Below are positions 43,205 to 54,039 of a DNA stretch of 64,000 nt, one piece after another (position 1 is the first letter of the stretch; every line of letters begins with the position of its first letter). The position numbers were made by a program, and so were the translations under genes. The notes under the pieces are model-generated. The model searched no databases. It had not been told where the DNA came from and saw only the letters and a list, made by a program, of their open reading frames with translations. Origin of the DNA: Luscinia megarhynchos (Eukaryota > Chordata > Aves > Passeriformes > Turdidae); assembly GCA_034336665.1 (NCBI GenBank), contig CM067585.1, forward strand, positions 2,045,001 through 2,109,000, written 5' to 3'.

Positions 43205-45178
43205 CTGGAGGGGCTCTGTGTGTCTGTATCTGTGTGTGTCTGTATCTGTGTGTATCTGTATCTGTGTGTGTATCTGTGTATGTATCTGTATATGTGTGTA
43301 TATGTGTGTATCTGTATCTGTGGGTATCTGTATCTGTGGGTATCTGTATCTCTGTGTGTGTGTATCTGTATCCCTGGGTATCCCTGATCCGTGCCCACTG
43401 CCCGTGCCAGCCCTGTCTGGAGGGGCTCTGTGTGTCTGTATATGTGTGTATCTGTATCTGTGGGTATCTGTATATGTGTGTATATGTGTGTATCTGTATC
43501 CCTGGGTATCTGTGATCCGTGCCTGCTGCCCATGCCAGCCCTGTCTGGAGGGGCTTTGTGTATCTCTATAGGTCTGTGTGTATCTGTTCTGTGTGTATCT
43601 GTGTCTGTGTGTATCTCTATAGGTCTGTGTGTATCTCTATAGGTCTGTGTGTATCTCTATAGGTCTGTGTGTATCTGTATAGCTCTGTATATGTGTGTAT
43701 CTGTGTCTGTGTGTATCTGTGTCTGTGTGTATCTCTATAGGTCTGTGTGTATCTGTGTCTGTGTGTATCTGTGTCTGTGTGTATCTCTATAGGTCTGTGT
43801 GTATCTGTGTCTGTGTGTATCTGTTCTGTGTGTATCTGTTCTGTGTGTATCTCTATAGGTCTGTGTGTATCTGTGTCTGTGTGTATGTTCTGTGTGTATC
43901 TGTTCTGTGTGTATCTCTATAGGTCTGTGTCTCTGTATCTCGGTGTCAGTGATCACGCCCCGCTGCCCGTGCCAGCCCTGTCTGGAGGGGCTGTGGTATC
44001 TCTATAGGTCTGTATATGTGTGTATCTGTGTCTGTGTGTATCTCTGTAGGTCTGTGTGTATCTGTTCTGTGTGTATCTCTATAGGTCTGTGTCTCTGTAT
44101 CTCGGTGTCGGTGATCACGCCCCGCTGCCCGTGCCAGCCCTGTCTGGAGGGGCTGTGTGTATCTGTATAGCTCTGTATATGTGTGTATCTGTGTCTGTGT
44201 GTATCTGTGTCTGTGTCTGTGTGTATCTCTGTAGGTCTGTGTGTATCTGTGTCTGTGTGTATCTGTGTCTGTGTGTATCTCTGTAGGTCTGTGTGTATCT
44301 GTGTCTGTGTGTATCTGTATCTGTGTCTGTGTGTATCTCTATAGGTCTGTGTGTATCTGTTCTGTGTGTATCTGTTCTGTGTGTATCTGTTCTGTGTGTA
44401 TCTCTGTAGGTCTGTGTGTATCTGTGTCTGTGTGTATCTGTGTCTGTGTGTATCTGTGTCTGTGTCTGTGTGTATCTCTATAGGTCTGTGTGTATCTCCA
44501 TAGGTCTGTGTGTATCTGTTCTGTGTGTATCTGTTCTGTGTGTATCTGTTCTGTGTGTATCTGTTCTGTGTGTATCTCTGTAGGTCTGTGTGTCTCTGTA
44601 TCTCGGTGTCGGTGATCACGCCCCGCTGCCCGTGCCAGCCCTGTCTGGAGGGGCTGTGTGTATCTGTATAGCTCTGTGTATGTGTGTATCTGTGTCTGTG
44701 TCTGTGTATCTCTATAGGTCTGTGTGTATCTTGGTTCTGTGTGTATCTCTATAGGTCTGTGTGTATCTGGAGGGGCTGTGTGTATCTGTATAGCTCTGTA
44801 TATGTGTGTATCTGTGTCTGTGTGTATCTGTGTCTGTGTCTGTGTGTATCTGTATCTGTGTCTGTGTGTATCTCTATAGGTCTGTGTGTATCTGTTCTGT
44901 GTGTATCTGTTCTGTGTGTATCTGTTCTGTGTGTATCTCTGTAGGTCTGTGTCTCTGTATCTCGGTGTCGGTGATCACGCCCCGCTGCCCGTGCCAGCCC
45001 TGTCTGGAGGGGCTGTGTGTATCTGTATAGCTCTGTGTCTGTGTGTATCTGTGTCTGTGTGTATCTGTGTCTGTGTGTATCTGTGTCTGTGTGTATCTGT
45101 TCTGTGTGTATCTCCACAGGTCTGTGTCTCTGTATCTCGGTGTCAGTGATCACGCCCCGCTGCCCGTGCCAGCCCTGT
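43205..45178. repeat. Composite array: GTGTATCT/GTGTCT repeats with a GC-rich cassette
   Basis: Most of the array is TGTGTGTATCTGTGTC-type short units (CTGTGTGTAT, CTGTTCTGTG, CTCTATAGGT). Seven times a GC-rich cassette interrupts it: GTCGGTGATCACGCCCCGCT + GCCCGTGCCAGCCCTGTCTG + GAGGGGCT. The GCCAGCCCTGT landmarks fall near 43406, 43534, 43971, 44133, 44634, 44993 and 45168. The last cassette, TGTCACGCTG, leads into unique DNA. The spacing varies from 125 to 501 bp, so the short repeats between cassettes change length freely. Confidence 0.95.
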
Positions 45179-45480
45179 CACGCTGCTCGCAGGCGCTGCC
45201 AGGGCTCGGGGCCGCCGCGCATCAGCGCCGTGGTTAATGGGCACGGCAGGGGCCGGCTGTGCTGACTGACGTGTCAGACACCCGAGCAGTGTGAGAGCTG
45301 GCACCGAGCTGAGTGCCAGCCCCAGCCCGGGCAGGAGCTGCTGCTCCTCCCCGCGGGGCGGCGGGGCGAGCTGAGCGCAGTGTGCGCCCCTGCTGCCCCC
45401 TGAGAGCTCGGGGGGCTCCAGAGAGCCCAGCTGAGCCCCGCGCTGAGACCGGCCTCGGCTCCAGCCCCGCCTGCCATCAA
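45179..45480. promoter_or_regulatory. CpG-rich stretch
   Basis: CpG-dense sequence: GGGCCGCCGCGCATCAGCGC, GTTAATGGGCACGGC, CTGACTGACGTGTCAGACAC and CCCCGCGGGGCGGCGGGGCG. It contains a GTGTCAG..CTGACACG-like palindrome at TGACGTGTCA. Could be a small CpG island or conserved element. No start site seen. Confidence 0.35.
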
Positions 45481-46119
45481 ACACCCAGGCTGAGCAAGTT
45501 CCGGGGCAGCCTGATTTACACCGCGGCAGCAGCTCGGGGTCTGAACTCCTCTCCCAGTGAGCCTGAGTGTCCAGAGCTGCCCACACCCCTCAGGCACTTC
45601 TGGATGACCAAACAGCAGCCCTACCCCGGTCCCTGTCCCTTCTCTGCCCCTGCTGCCCGTGTCCTGCACCCTCAGGGCAGAAACCTCCCAGACACAGCAA
45701 GAAGGGGTAAATAAAGGCAGGAGAGGGACGGGGCTGTGAGAATCAGTCCCACAGGTGGCTGTGGCAGGCCAGCTGCTGGCTCCAGCTCATATCCTGCTGA
45801 CTTGGGGCAGCCGAGCCTATCCAGGACCAAATGGAGCTCTGCTGGGAACAGTGACTCCTCAGGGACAGCAGAGACTTCTCAGCCCAGGAGATGGGGATGT
45901 GGGGAGATGTGCTCTCCCTCCAGATCTTCTCTCCCAGCTCAGGAGCAGGGCTGGTGGTGCTGGCCCCACAGAGGTGCAGGATGGCTCTGCACTCCCCAGG
46001 CTGGCAGAGTGACTCTGTCCTGGGTCAGAGCCCTTCTCCCAGGGAAGGATGAGCCCCTGTTCTCCAGCTCCTCCACGAGCTGCATCCGCTGCCGTTCATG
46101 GCTGACACACAACCCCATC
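45481..46119. other. Unassigned sequence
   Basis: GC-rich, complex. GGGGTAAATAAAGGCAGG at 45706 includes AATAAA but no transcript evidence is visible. Confidence 0.35.
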
Positions 46120-46820
46120 CTCTCGCACTGAAATTTATGTAAATGTGTACATATTTCTCTCCATCTCTCTCGTACAGTCACAGTCGTGTTTGCCAGTGCT
46201 CCAGCCCTCCAAGGGAGGGTTAAGGAGGGCAGCCCAGGCACTCCCTGCACCCTGGCCAGCAGCTGCCACAGTGCAGCCAGACCCCATGGATGCCCATCCA
46301 GCAGTCTGTCCTGCCACCCAACCTCTGCAGCATCCCCCAGTGCAGTGACACCGATACAGCCCCACTGGGACCTCTGCTCTGCAGGAGATTATGTACAACC
46401 TTTCTATTAAAAACAATACAAAAAAACCACCAAAAACCACACATAGAAAGATTCTCCCTTCCAAGCATGTTCACAATCCTTGACTAATCTGTTTCTCCAT
46501 TCATATTTTTTATCTCTCCATGTCGCTATCCTTCCCCCCTCCCTCCAGTGCCTCACCCCAGCTCTCTCCCAGAGCCTCCCCCACGCGGTTCAGCTGTGGG
46601 GAGCCATCTGTTTGTCTGTCTCTGCAGCCATCTGGGTGTCTGCCTACAGTGTTTGCTGTGTCTCCAAAGCATATACAGCCTGCATGTATAGGTCTAGCGA
46701 GTCACTCTCTCTAAGCTGCGTTCTGCGGGCTTCATTAACATGCAAATTAGCGAGATCTGACTGGCTCACTTAGCTGCTGCTTCTCTTAGACAGCCATGCA
46801 ACAATGCAAATACTAATGAG
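46120..46820. promoter_or_regulatory. AT-rich island with two POU octamers
   Basis: Perfect ATGCAAAT octamers lie at 46740-46747 and 46804-46811, same strand, 64 bp apart, in complex sequence (TTCATTAACATGCAAATTAG, ACAATGCAAATACTAATGAG). Upstream patches such as ATTTATGTAAATGTGTACAT and CTATTAAAAACAATACAA are also AT-rich. It has no repeat or transposon character. This is the strongest enhancer-like candidate in the window. Confidence 0.5.
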
Positions 46821-47189
46821 GCTCTGGAAATGGCACTTGCTCCACAGCTAAGCGAGCCTGCCCTCGGAGCAGGCACTGGCAGTTCCAGGCATGCCAGCCA
46901 TCCTCACACCTGCTGGAGGACTCAGGACAGAAGGGACGGGTGATGGATGGATGATTAGGGGCACCGATGCGGAAAAAGAGGCGAGAATTCCTGCTCTGAT
47001 GGAGATGCCAGCACTCCAGCCTCAGCATCCTTGGCTCCAAGATCCCTTTGTCCTCGTTGCCAGTGCTCTGGAGCCCAGCCACCCCCGGGATCCCCCCACC
47101 ATGGCAGCTGACCCGGATCCACGCTGGCCTGGGCTGTGATCCCCACACCAGCGTGCTGGGATCCACCTTCAGCCTCTCCTGGGCTTGCC
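46821..47189. other. Unassigned sequence
   Basis: Complex GC-rich sequence up to the LTR A boundary. No gene seen. Confidence 0.35.
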
Positions 47190-47886
47190 AGAAATGTGGA
47201 TTCTGTCCCCATCTGCTGCAGCCGGGTGGGGCAGTGACCCTGATCTCCTGGCACATATTCTCTGCTAATGGGCCATCTTTAAACCAGCTGGGGCAATCAT
47301 CTTTATCTTTCCCACAGCCCATCCTCCCTCCAGGAGATATCTCCTGTTCATGGCCAGTGAGTCCCAGTGCATGACTGATAAAATTACATCATCCCACTGG
47401 GAGATGCTCCAGCACCAGGGGGAGGAGACAAACATTTCCTACCCAGATAAAAACTGAGATTTTGGACAGCAAGGCACCTTCTTTCCACTGGATTCCAGAG
47501 GAAAGCCAGACCCTTCCACATCATCCCTGGAGCTGCAGAGGAAAACTGCACCTTCTCCAGGAGCACTGCTCCAGCTGAACCACATCTGCCCACTGCAGGA
47601 GGATGCAGCCACCATTGAATGGGACTGCTGCCAACACCCTGACTGACTGACGGGTGTCAGCTTGGATTCTGACTCTGGCAGTGTTTTGGGATTGTTCTCT
47701 GTAATACTGCATTTCTATTTTAATTTTCCTAGTAAAGAACTGTTATTCCTAATTCCCATATCTTTGCCTGAGAGCCCCTTAATTTCAAAATTACAATAAT
47801 AATTTGGAGGGAGGGGCTTTACATTCTCCATTTCAAAGAGAAACTTCTGCCCTTATTGGCAGACACCTGTCCTCCAAACCAGGACA
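47190..47886 (+). mobile_element. Solo LTR A, nearly complete (~700 bp)
   Basis: Joins at TGCCAGAAATGTGGATTCTG, lacking about 15 bp of the TGTTGGGTTGG tip seen at 8620. It runs to a CA end at CCAAACCAGGACA. It includes TCCTAGTAAAGAACTGTTAT, CTTTGCCTGAGAGCCCCTTA and GGAGGGAGGGGCTTTACATT, a 3' part I associate with songbird retroviral LTRs. No internal viral genes adjoin, so it is a solo LTR. Confidence 0.85.
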
Positions 47887-48299
47887 CCTCCCCAGCTGCC
47901 AGAGCCACCTCCCAGCATGAGAGGACAGGGGAGTTCTGGGACAGACCCTGCTGCTCCTGGTCCCTGGGCTCTGTGCTCTGCTCCCATGGTCGCCATGGAG
48001 GAAGTTTTCTGTTACTCTTCAGCTCCATCACCTCCTCTAATGATAATTCAACCATACACCTCCTTGTAAAACACCGGGGATGATCAAACGCTGTGCAGCG
48101 AGATGAAGGCACCTCATCTTAGGAGCCCGGCTTCCGTATTCCTTTTTATCCTGGAGATAAAATAAAGAACCATTTGCTCTGGCTGCTGCTGCCTCTCCTG
48201 CCTCTCCTCACCCCGGGGAGGGAGCAGAGCAGAGCCCCGGCTGCTGCTGCACCCCCAGCCCTTTTCATCTCCCCTGGTGCTGGCACAGGAGGAGCACAG
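47887..48299. other. Unassigned sequence
   Basis: Complex, no gene. 48030-48170 is moderately AT-rich (CTCTAATGATAATTCAACC, GGAGATAAAATAAAGAACC) and might be conserved. Confidence 0.35.
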
Positions 48300-48539
48300 A
48301 GCACCCCGGGAGGGAGCACAGAATCAGAATTTCCTGAGCTGGAAGGGTCTCCCAAGGATCATTCAGTGCAGCCCCTGTCCCTGCCCAGACCCCCCAAAAA
48401 TCCCCCCGGGCACCCTTGGAGCTCTGCAGCCTCGGGGCCATGCCCATTCCCTGGGGAGCCTGGGCAGTGCCAGCACCTCTGGGTGCTTTCCCTGATCTCC
48501 AGCCTAAATCTCCCCAGCACAGCTTCAGGGATGTTCCTG
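48300..48539 (-). mobile_element. CR1 fragment with single 58-bp module
   Basis: Antisense CR1: GAATTTCCTGAGCTGGAAGG, GGATCATTCAGTGCAGCCCC, TCGGGGCCATGCCCATTCCC and GGGGAGCCTGGGCAGTGCCA. It has one copy of the module that is present four times at 26215 and 51163. LTR C starts where it ends, so the LTR may have inserted into it. Confidence 0.85.
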
Positions 48540-48980
48540 TGATGCTTTCAGATTTTAGCTTTTATATTTTCCATCTATTTGTAACCCTGCAGTTCTTTAG
48601 TGCATAACTCCAAACTCCATACCCAGTGTGAGCTGCTGCTCTCCCATTTTGGTCAGACACAACAATTCCTCTCCAGGCTGGGAATCAAGGACACCTCACT
48701 GCCTCAGGCCTGAGAGATGGAAACAAAAGTGAGTTGGGGGAGCAAACTTGGGGCTAAATGACTCTGAAATTACCTGAAACTGTAATTGGAAGATTAACCC
48801 CAACATGCAAATGGACCAAACTTACAAAAGTGTGAAAACCCGTGACCTATCATCCATTTTTTTTGGGTGCAGCCCCTGGAGGGCTTTGTCTGCCTTAAAT
48901 GTACCTGAAGTCCCTTCAATAAATATAGCCTCATTTTATTCCCTTAATTTTGTCTGGCCTCTGTTTTTAGGCAGTCCACA
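48540..48980 (+). mobile_element. Solo LTR C, full length (~440 bp)
   Basis: Starts TGATGCTTTCAGATTTTAGC, has AATAAA at 48918-48923, and ends GGCAGTCCACA. Matches the minus copies at 41275-41587 and 57979-58386. It contains a POU octamer ATGCAAAT at 48805-48812. Target duplication not evident. Confidence 0.8.
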
Positions 48981-50044
48981 AAAGCATCAGCTGTGTCCCC
49001 TGTGACAAGATGACATTGTTGTGTAGGTGCCCATGGCTTCTTCCCAGTGGCAAAGCCAAAGCAGCCACCACACATCCTGCCCTTGTAATGACAACACTGC
49101 ACCCCCAGGCCAAAAGATGCTCACCAGTGCACTGGGTGCTGGGGTGAGGGACAAAACCAGCCTGGGGTGAGGAAGGTGGGGTTTTTGGGAGATGGTACCA
49201 AGGCCAGGGTAGGTGCTCTGGCACTTGGAGGTGAAGCACACATGGAAAACAAATGCTAAATGGGCAGGGTGACAAAGCACAGGCAGGAAGAGTGGCCTGT
49301 CCTGTCCAGAGAGACCCACAGCCCGTGGGAAGAGACACATTTCAGTGTGGGAGGGGTGAGGTTCACTGGTGCTGGAGCTGGCCCAGCTCATCACAGCCTC
49401 AACAGCAGCCCAGGGCATTCTGGTGTCTCTGTGCCGTGTTTCAATGGCTTTTTCTCCCTCCAGAAATGGCCTCACAAGAATCTCCTGCAGGGAGGTCATC
49501 CCTGCCCTGCAGCCAGGCCTGTGAAGAAGGTGAAAATTTAAGGACAGCCCAGCAGGCAGAATTTCCTCCTGGCTTGTAGACAAGTGCCTGAGTTTAGTCA
49601 GCTCATTTGTGGTGGAAGAAATGGTCAGGAGCTGGTGCTCTCTGTGGGAGCTCCCTTGGTCAGAGATGGGTTCTGTGTGCTGAGCCACCTCTGCTCTGTG
49701 CAGCACAGCTGGGCACAGCTGGGCACAGCTGGGCACTGCAGTCTGTCAGGCACCAGGGCTGTTCCCCGCAGGATGCAGGGAGGTTGTGCCAGTGCAAATG
49801 CCAGACAGGCCCCTGGTGACTTCTGTGACTTGGCATGACCAACCCTGTGCAAATAAGATTTTTGGACAAGAGTCCACATTCCCTGCTCAGGGAATTCCCC
49901 GGGATATTTCCCACACACACAGAGTGTGCCTGCAAATCCTGACTGTGTGGGGAGCCCCTGGATGGGAATGAGCTCTCTCAGATTCAGCTCCCTGTGCAAG
50001 GAATGTGGCAGCAATTCAAAAATCAGTTCAGAAATCAATCCAGA
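48981..50044. other. Unassigned sequence
   Basis: Complex GC-rich sequence. CAGCTGGGCA is repeated three times at 49706-49737 with an 11-bp period. No gene seen. Confidence 0.35.
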
Positions 50045-50440
50045 AAGGTTTGGGTTGGAAGGGACCTTAAAGTTCATCCCATTCCACCCCTGCCATGGCA
50101 GGGACACCTTCCACTGTCCCAGGCAGCTCCCAGTGTCCAGCCTGCCCTTGGGCACTGCCAGGGATCCAGGGCAGCCACAGCAGCTCTGGCAATTCCATCC
50201 CAGCCCTGCCCACCCTGCCAGGGAACAATTCCTGCCCAAAATCCCATTCAAATATTCACTTTTTCAGTTTGAAGCCATTCCCTGTGTCCTGTCCCTCCTG
50301 CCTTGTCCCCAGTCCCTCTGCAGCTCTCCTGGAGCCCTCCAGGCCCTGCCAGGGGCTCTGAGCTCTGCCTGGAGCTTCTCCTCTCTCAGCTCTCCCAGCC
50401 TGGCTCCAGGGGGCTGCAGCCCTCAACACCTGCACTTGCC
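50045..50440 (-). mobile_element. CR1 LINE 3' fragment
   Basis: Antisense CR1: GGTTTGGGTTGGAAGGGACC, GGCAGGGACACCTTCCACTG, AAATCCCATTCAAATATTCA, AAGCCATTCCCTGTGTCCTG and CTCTCAGCTCTCCCAGCCTG. Close to 575-870. Confidence 0.9.
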
Positions 50441-51054
50441 CTGGGAGGCTGCAGAGGAGCTGGGGACTGCTGCTTCCCTCTGTGCACCTCCCCCGACCCA
50501 CACAGCCCCCCACACCCCCTGCCCACCCCTGGGCTGGAGCTGGATGGACTCTGTCCTCAGACAAAACATCCCAGAACCTCGTCAGTCATGCCAGGCTGTA
50601 AAACACTACGAGAGGGAGCAAATCCAGAGACACACGCCTTCACCTCACTTCATCTCATTTCTGCGCCGTGCGCTCCGTCCCCGACAGCTGCGGGCGGGGC
50701 AGAACTGAACACCTGCTTAATTTGACCTGTCGACTCTTCAGGGAGCAGCGCTGGCGTCCACAGCAGCGAAGGTCACCTCATTAAGAGGAGCGAGAGCCAC
50801 GTCCCCCCCGGGAGCGGGGTGACTCCAGCCTGTGAAGGGTGACCTTTTCTGGCAGCGCAGAGACGGGGCCGGGCACCCTGCTCCCACCCAAACTGGCAGC
50901 TGAGCTCCACAGACTTACACGTCCCCAGCACTGCTTTTGAACTTTTCATCTCACCAGCTTGTCAGCTCGTGAAGGCTGGAAGTGCCTGCGGTGTCTGCTG
51001 CTCGCTGATGGGGTGAGCATGACGCTGCTGCAGGAACACTGCGTCCTCTCTGGA
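50441..51054. promoter_or_regulatory. Unassigned, with a possible conserved GC patch
   Basis: 50640-50860 is complex with CpG (TGCGCTCCGTCCCCGACAGC) and nuclear-receptor-like halves (TTTGACCTGTCGAC, GAAGGTCACCTCATTAAGAG, GGGTGACCTTTTC). The AGGTCA-type half-sites are suggestive but unproven. The remainder shows nothing. Confidence 0.3.
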
Positions 51055-51450
51055 GGGATCACAGAGTGTCCTGAGCTCAAGGGACACACCAGGATCATCC
51101 CAGTCCAGCTCCAAACCCTGCCCAAACCTCCACAGCAATCCCCCTGCCCATCCCTGGAGCTCTGGCAGTGCCAGCACCTCTGGGGAGGGAAGAACCTTTC
51201 CCTGAGCTCCACCTGAGCCTGGGCAGTGCCAGCACCTCTGGGGAGGGAAGAACCTTTCCCTGAGCTCCACCTGAGCCTGGGCAGTGCCAGCACCTCTGGG
51301 GAGGGAAGAACCTTTCCCTGAGCTCCACCTGAGCCTGGGCAGTGCCAGCACCTCTGGGGAGGGCAGAACCTTTCCCTGAGCTCCAGCCTGAGCTGCCCTG
51401 GCCCAGCTCCAGCCCTTCCCTGGCTCTGTCCCTGTCCCCACCCCACGGAG
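51055..51450 (-). mobile_element. CR1 fragment with 58-bp quadruplication
   Basis: Antisense CR1: GGATCACAGAGTGTCCTGAG, CACCAGGATCATCCCAGTCC and TCCCTGGAGCTCTGGCAG. Compared with 26160-26225 it lacks 35 bp between two GGCAG motifs, as expected from deletion at short direct repeats. The 58-bp module then appears four times. Confidence 0.85.
51163..51394. repeat. 58-bp tandem repeat x4 inside CR1
   Basis: GGCAGTGCCAGCACCTCTGG recurs at 51164, 51222, 51280 and 51338, exactly 58 bp apart. The units match those at 26215-26450 almost base for base, and the copy number is the same. Confidence 0.97.
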
Positions 51451-51900
51451 CTCTGGGTGCATCTCTGACCCACCTCGGTGTGTCTGGGCAGAGCTGGGTC
51501 TCAGCTGGATGTGACCCAGAGGTGGCCCTTGTGGGGGCAGAGTGTGCAGGACACCCCAGCTCGGGGTGCACAGGGGATGTGGAGCTCTGCCAGCCCTGCC
51601 AGCCCTGCCCCAGCCTGTCCCTGCTGTCACACCCCGCGGGCCACCAGCCCCATCCCTGTGCCCAGCCTGCTGTCCCCTACTCCCTCAGAGGAGTGTTTAG
51701 TTTTTTTTGTTCTTTGTTTTTGTTTTTGTTTTTTTTTGCCTTTCCATGTCCTCACGGGCTGGGGAAGCAGAACACGAGCTCTCCCCGGCAGAAGCGCAGC
51801 TCGGAGAGGCTGGAGCGCGGAGCTCCCCGGAGAGCCGCCCTTCCTTCCACCCCTTCCCGGAGCGGAGCCGAGAGCCCTGCCCGCCTCCTCCCTGCTCTGC
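51451..51900. other. Unassigned sequence with T/G tract
   Basis: Includes a TTTTTGTTTTTG simple tract at 51700-51740, then CpG-containing sequence (CTCGGAGAGGCTGGAGCGCG). No gene recognised. Confidence 0.35.
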
Positions 51901-52020
51901 CCTCCGCAGACCTTTCATTCTTCCTCCTCTGATGTTAATCTCGGAGGTGGCGCACAGGTCAAGTTTAATATGCTATCCTGGGGGAGTTTCATTTAGAGCC
52001 GGCCAGAGGGAGCCCGGCGG
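51901..52020. promoter_or_regulatory. Candidate conserved non-coding element
   Basis: CTGATGTTAATCTCGGAGGT, GGCGCACAGGTCAAGTTTAA and TATGCTATCCTGGGGGAG. Complex, not repetitive. Contains AGGTCA. Probable by composition only. Confidence 0.3.
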
Positions 52021-52269
52021 TTCGGCGAGGGCTGCCCGTGCGCTCCCAGAGCATCGCCGGCCTCCCGGCAGATGCCAGGGCACGCAAATCCCCGCAGAGC
52101 TGCCCCTGCCCACGGCCCCTCCTCCAGCACGTCCCCCCACGGCCACTGTGCCACTGCCCAGGGCCACCCTCGGGTGCCGCCCCCGTCTCGCCCAGCTGCC
52201 CCTGCACACCCCTGGGGACATGGCACAGGCACCGAGTCCTCCCTCTGCCTCAGTTTCCCCAGCTGGAGA

Positions 52270-53090
52270 GGGAGGATATAGGGGATAGGGGGGATATAGG
52301 GCATATAGGGCATATAGGGGATATAGGGCATATAGGGGATATACGGGATAAAGGGCATATAGGGGATATACGGGATATAGGGGATATACGGGATATAAGG
52401 GATATAGGGGATATAGGGCATATAGGGTATATAGGAGATATAGGGGATATAGGGGATATAGGGGATATAGGAGATATAGGAGATATAGGGGCATATAGGG
52501 GATATAGGGGATATAGGAGATATAGGGGATATAGGGGATATAGGGGATATAGGGGATATAGGGGATATAGGGGATATAGGGGATATAGGGGATATAGGGC
52601 ATATAGGGGATATAGGGGATATAGGGGATAGAGGGGATATAGGGGATATAGGGGATATAGGGGATATAGGGCATATAGGGGATATAGGGGATATAGGGGA
52701 TATAGGGGATATAGGGGATATAGGAGATATAGGGGATATAGGAGATATAGGGGATATAGGGGATATAGGGGATATACGGGATATATAGGGGGGATATAGG
52801 GGATATAGGGGATATAGGGGGATATAGGGGATATACGGGGATATCACAGGGATATAGGAGATATAGGGGATATAGGGCATATAGGGGATATAGGAGATAT
52901 AGGGGATATAGGGGATATAGGGCATATAGGAGATATAGGGCATATAGGGGATATAGGGGATATAGGGGATATAGGAGATATAGAGCATATAGGGCATATA
53001 GGGGATATAGGGAATATAGGGGATAGATATAGGGGATATAGGGCGTATAGGGCAAATGGGGCATATAGGCGCTATAGGGAGGCACCTATG
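52270..53090. repeat. 9-bp minisatellite GGGGATATA
   Basis: About 88 copies of GGGGATATA, with GGGCATATA, GGAGATATA and ATACGGGAT variants. Unlike the other arrays it is A/T plus G only on the plus strand. The regular G4 runs every 9 bases are ideal for stacked G-quadruplexes. The period of nine keeps three-residue frames open (GDI on plus, PIS/IPY on minus, up to 370 codons), all artefactual. Confidence 0.98.
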
Positions 53091-53234
53091 GCTGGTTCTG
53101 CCGTGAGATCGCTGGGGCAGAGCCCCGGCACGGGGTGCCTCTCGGAAGCCTTGCTGGGGGGTCAGGGGTTTGCTGATGGCTCCGGGCAGCCAGACCGCAC
53201 CCGTGCAGCCCCAAGCCCTCCCCGCCCGCGGGCT
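53091..53234. other. Unassigned sequence
   Basis: GC-rich, no element seen. Confidence 0.3.
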
Positions 53235-53340
53235 GGGCGCCCGCTGCCGTAATGGGAAAGGACAGGCAGTAAAAGGCTGTGATGGGGATCATAAATATCC
53301 ATTAAAGCAGCTTTTAATCCCGCCTGCGAGCAGCAGGGCT
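53235..53340. promoter_or_regulatory. Candidate conserved non-coding element
   Basis: GGGGATCATAAATATCCATT, AAAGCAGCTTTTAATCCCGC and GTAATGGGAAAGGACAGGC: complex, AT-rich centre (CATAAATATC) with a TTTAATCC bicoid-type site. Confidence 0.35.
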
Positions 53341-54039
53341 GCGGGAGAGCGGAAGGCAGGAGCCTGGCAGGCTGTGGGGGGGGACAGGTGGCACCCAGGG
53401 CATCGCCCAGCCCCCCCGAGGGCTCCCCGAGCAGGGATGAGCCTCCTCTGCAGGGCGTGGGTCCGGGGCAGTGCCCCAGTGCCGCCCTGCCTCCCTCCAG
53501 CACAGCTCCTGGCACAGAGCTGCTGCGGCTCTGACCCCTGAAATGCACTCAGAGCCCGGACAAGGAGGTGAAGCCACAGCCCCTGTGTCCCCCGCGCTGC
53601 TCTGGCAAAGGGGAGAGCAGGATCCTGCTTTCCCTTGCTGCTGGGAAGCAGAGGTGTGTCCCAGCCCCTGGTTCATGAAGAGAAAATCCTGCTGGTTGTC
53701 CATCACCCTCTCAAAAAACCCTCAAGAGCTCCCTGTCTGTGCATTGCTGCTCATGCCCTGCCCTGTGCTGGCTCTCCAGGGACAGGCTCTGGGCAGCAAG
53801 GGCACCCTCTCTCCCGACTCCTGTTGACGAGTTTCTCTCCACTTTGTGTACAGTGTCTTCACCTTCCTCCCTCCCAGCACTGCCACTCACTATTTATGGC
53901 TGCACAGCACAGAGCAGGTCACATCTGTGTCCTTCCTCTGCCTCCTGCACAGGACAAAGTGCCCCTGATTGCTGCTGCCTCCACACAAAGCTCTGTGCCA
54001 CAGCCAGCTGCAGGATGGCAGCTCCAGCCCCTCGGAATC
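53341..54039. other. Unassigned sequence
   Basis: GC-rich, complex, no gene or element recognised. Confidence 0.35.

Noticed and set aside
51973..53085. 370-codon Tyr/Ile/Pro repeat frame resembling a structural protein
   Set aside because: A 9-bp DNA repeat with a multiple-of-three period. Both strands and several frames are open and the variants do not follow a codon pattern.
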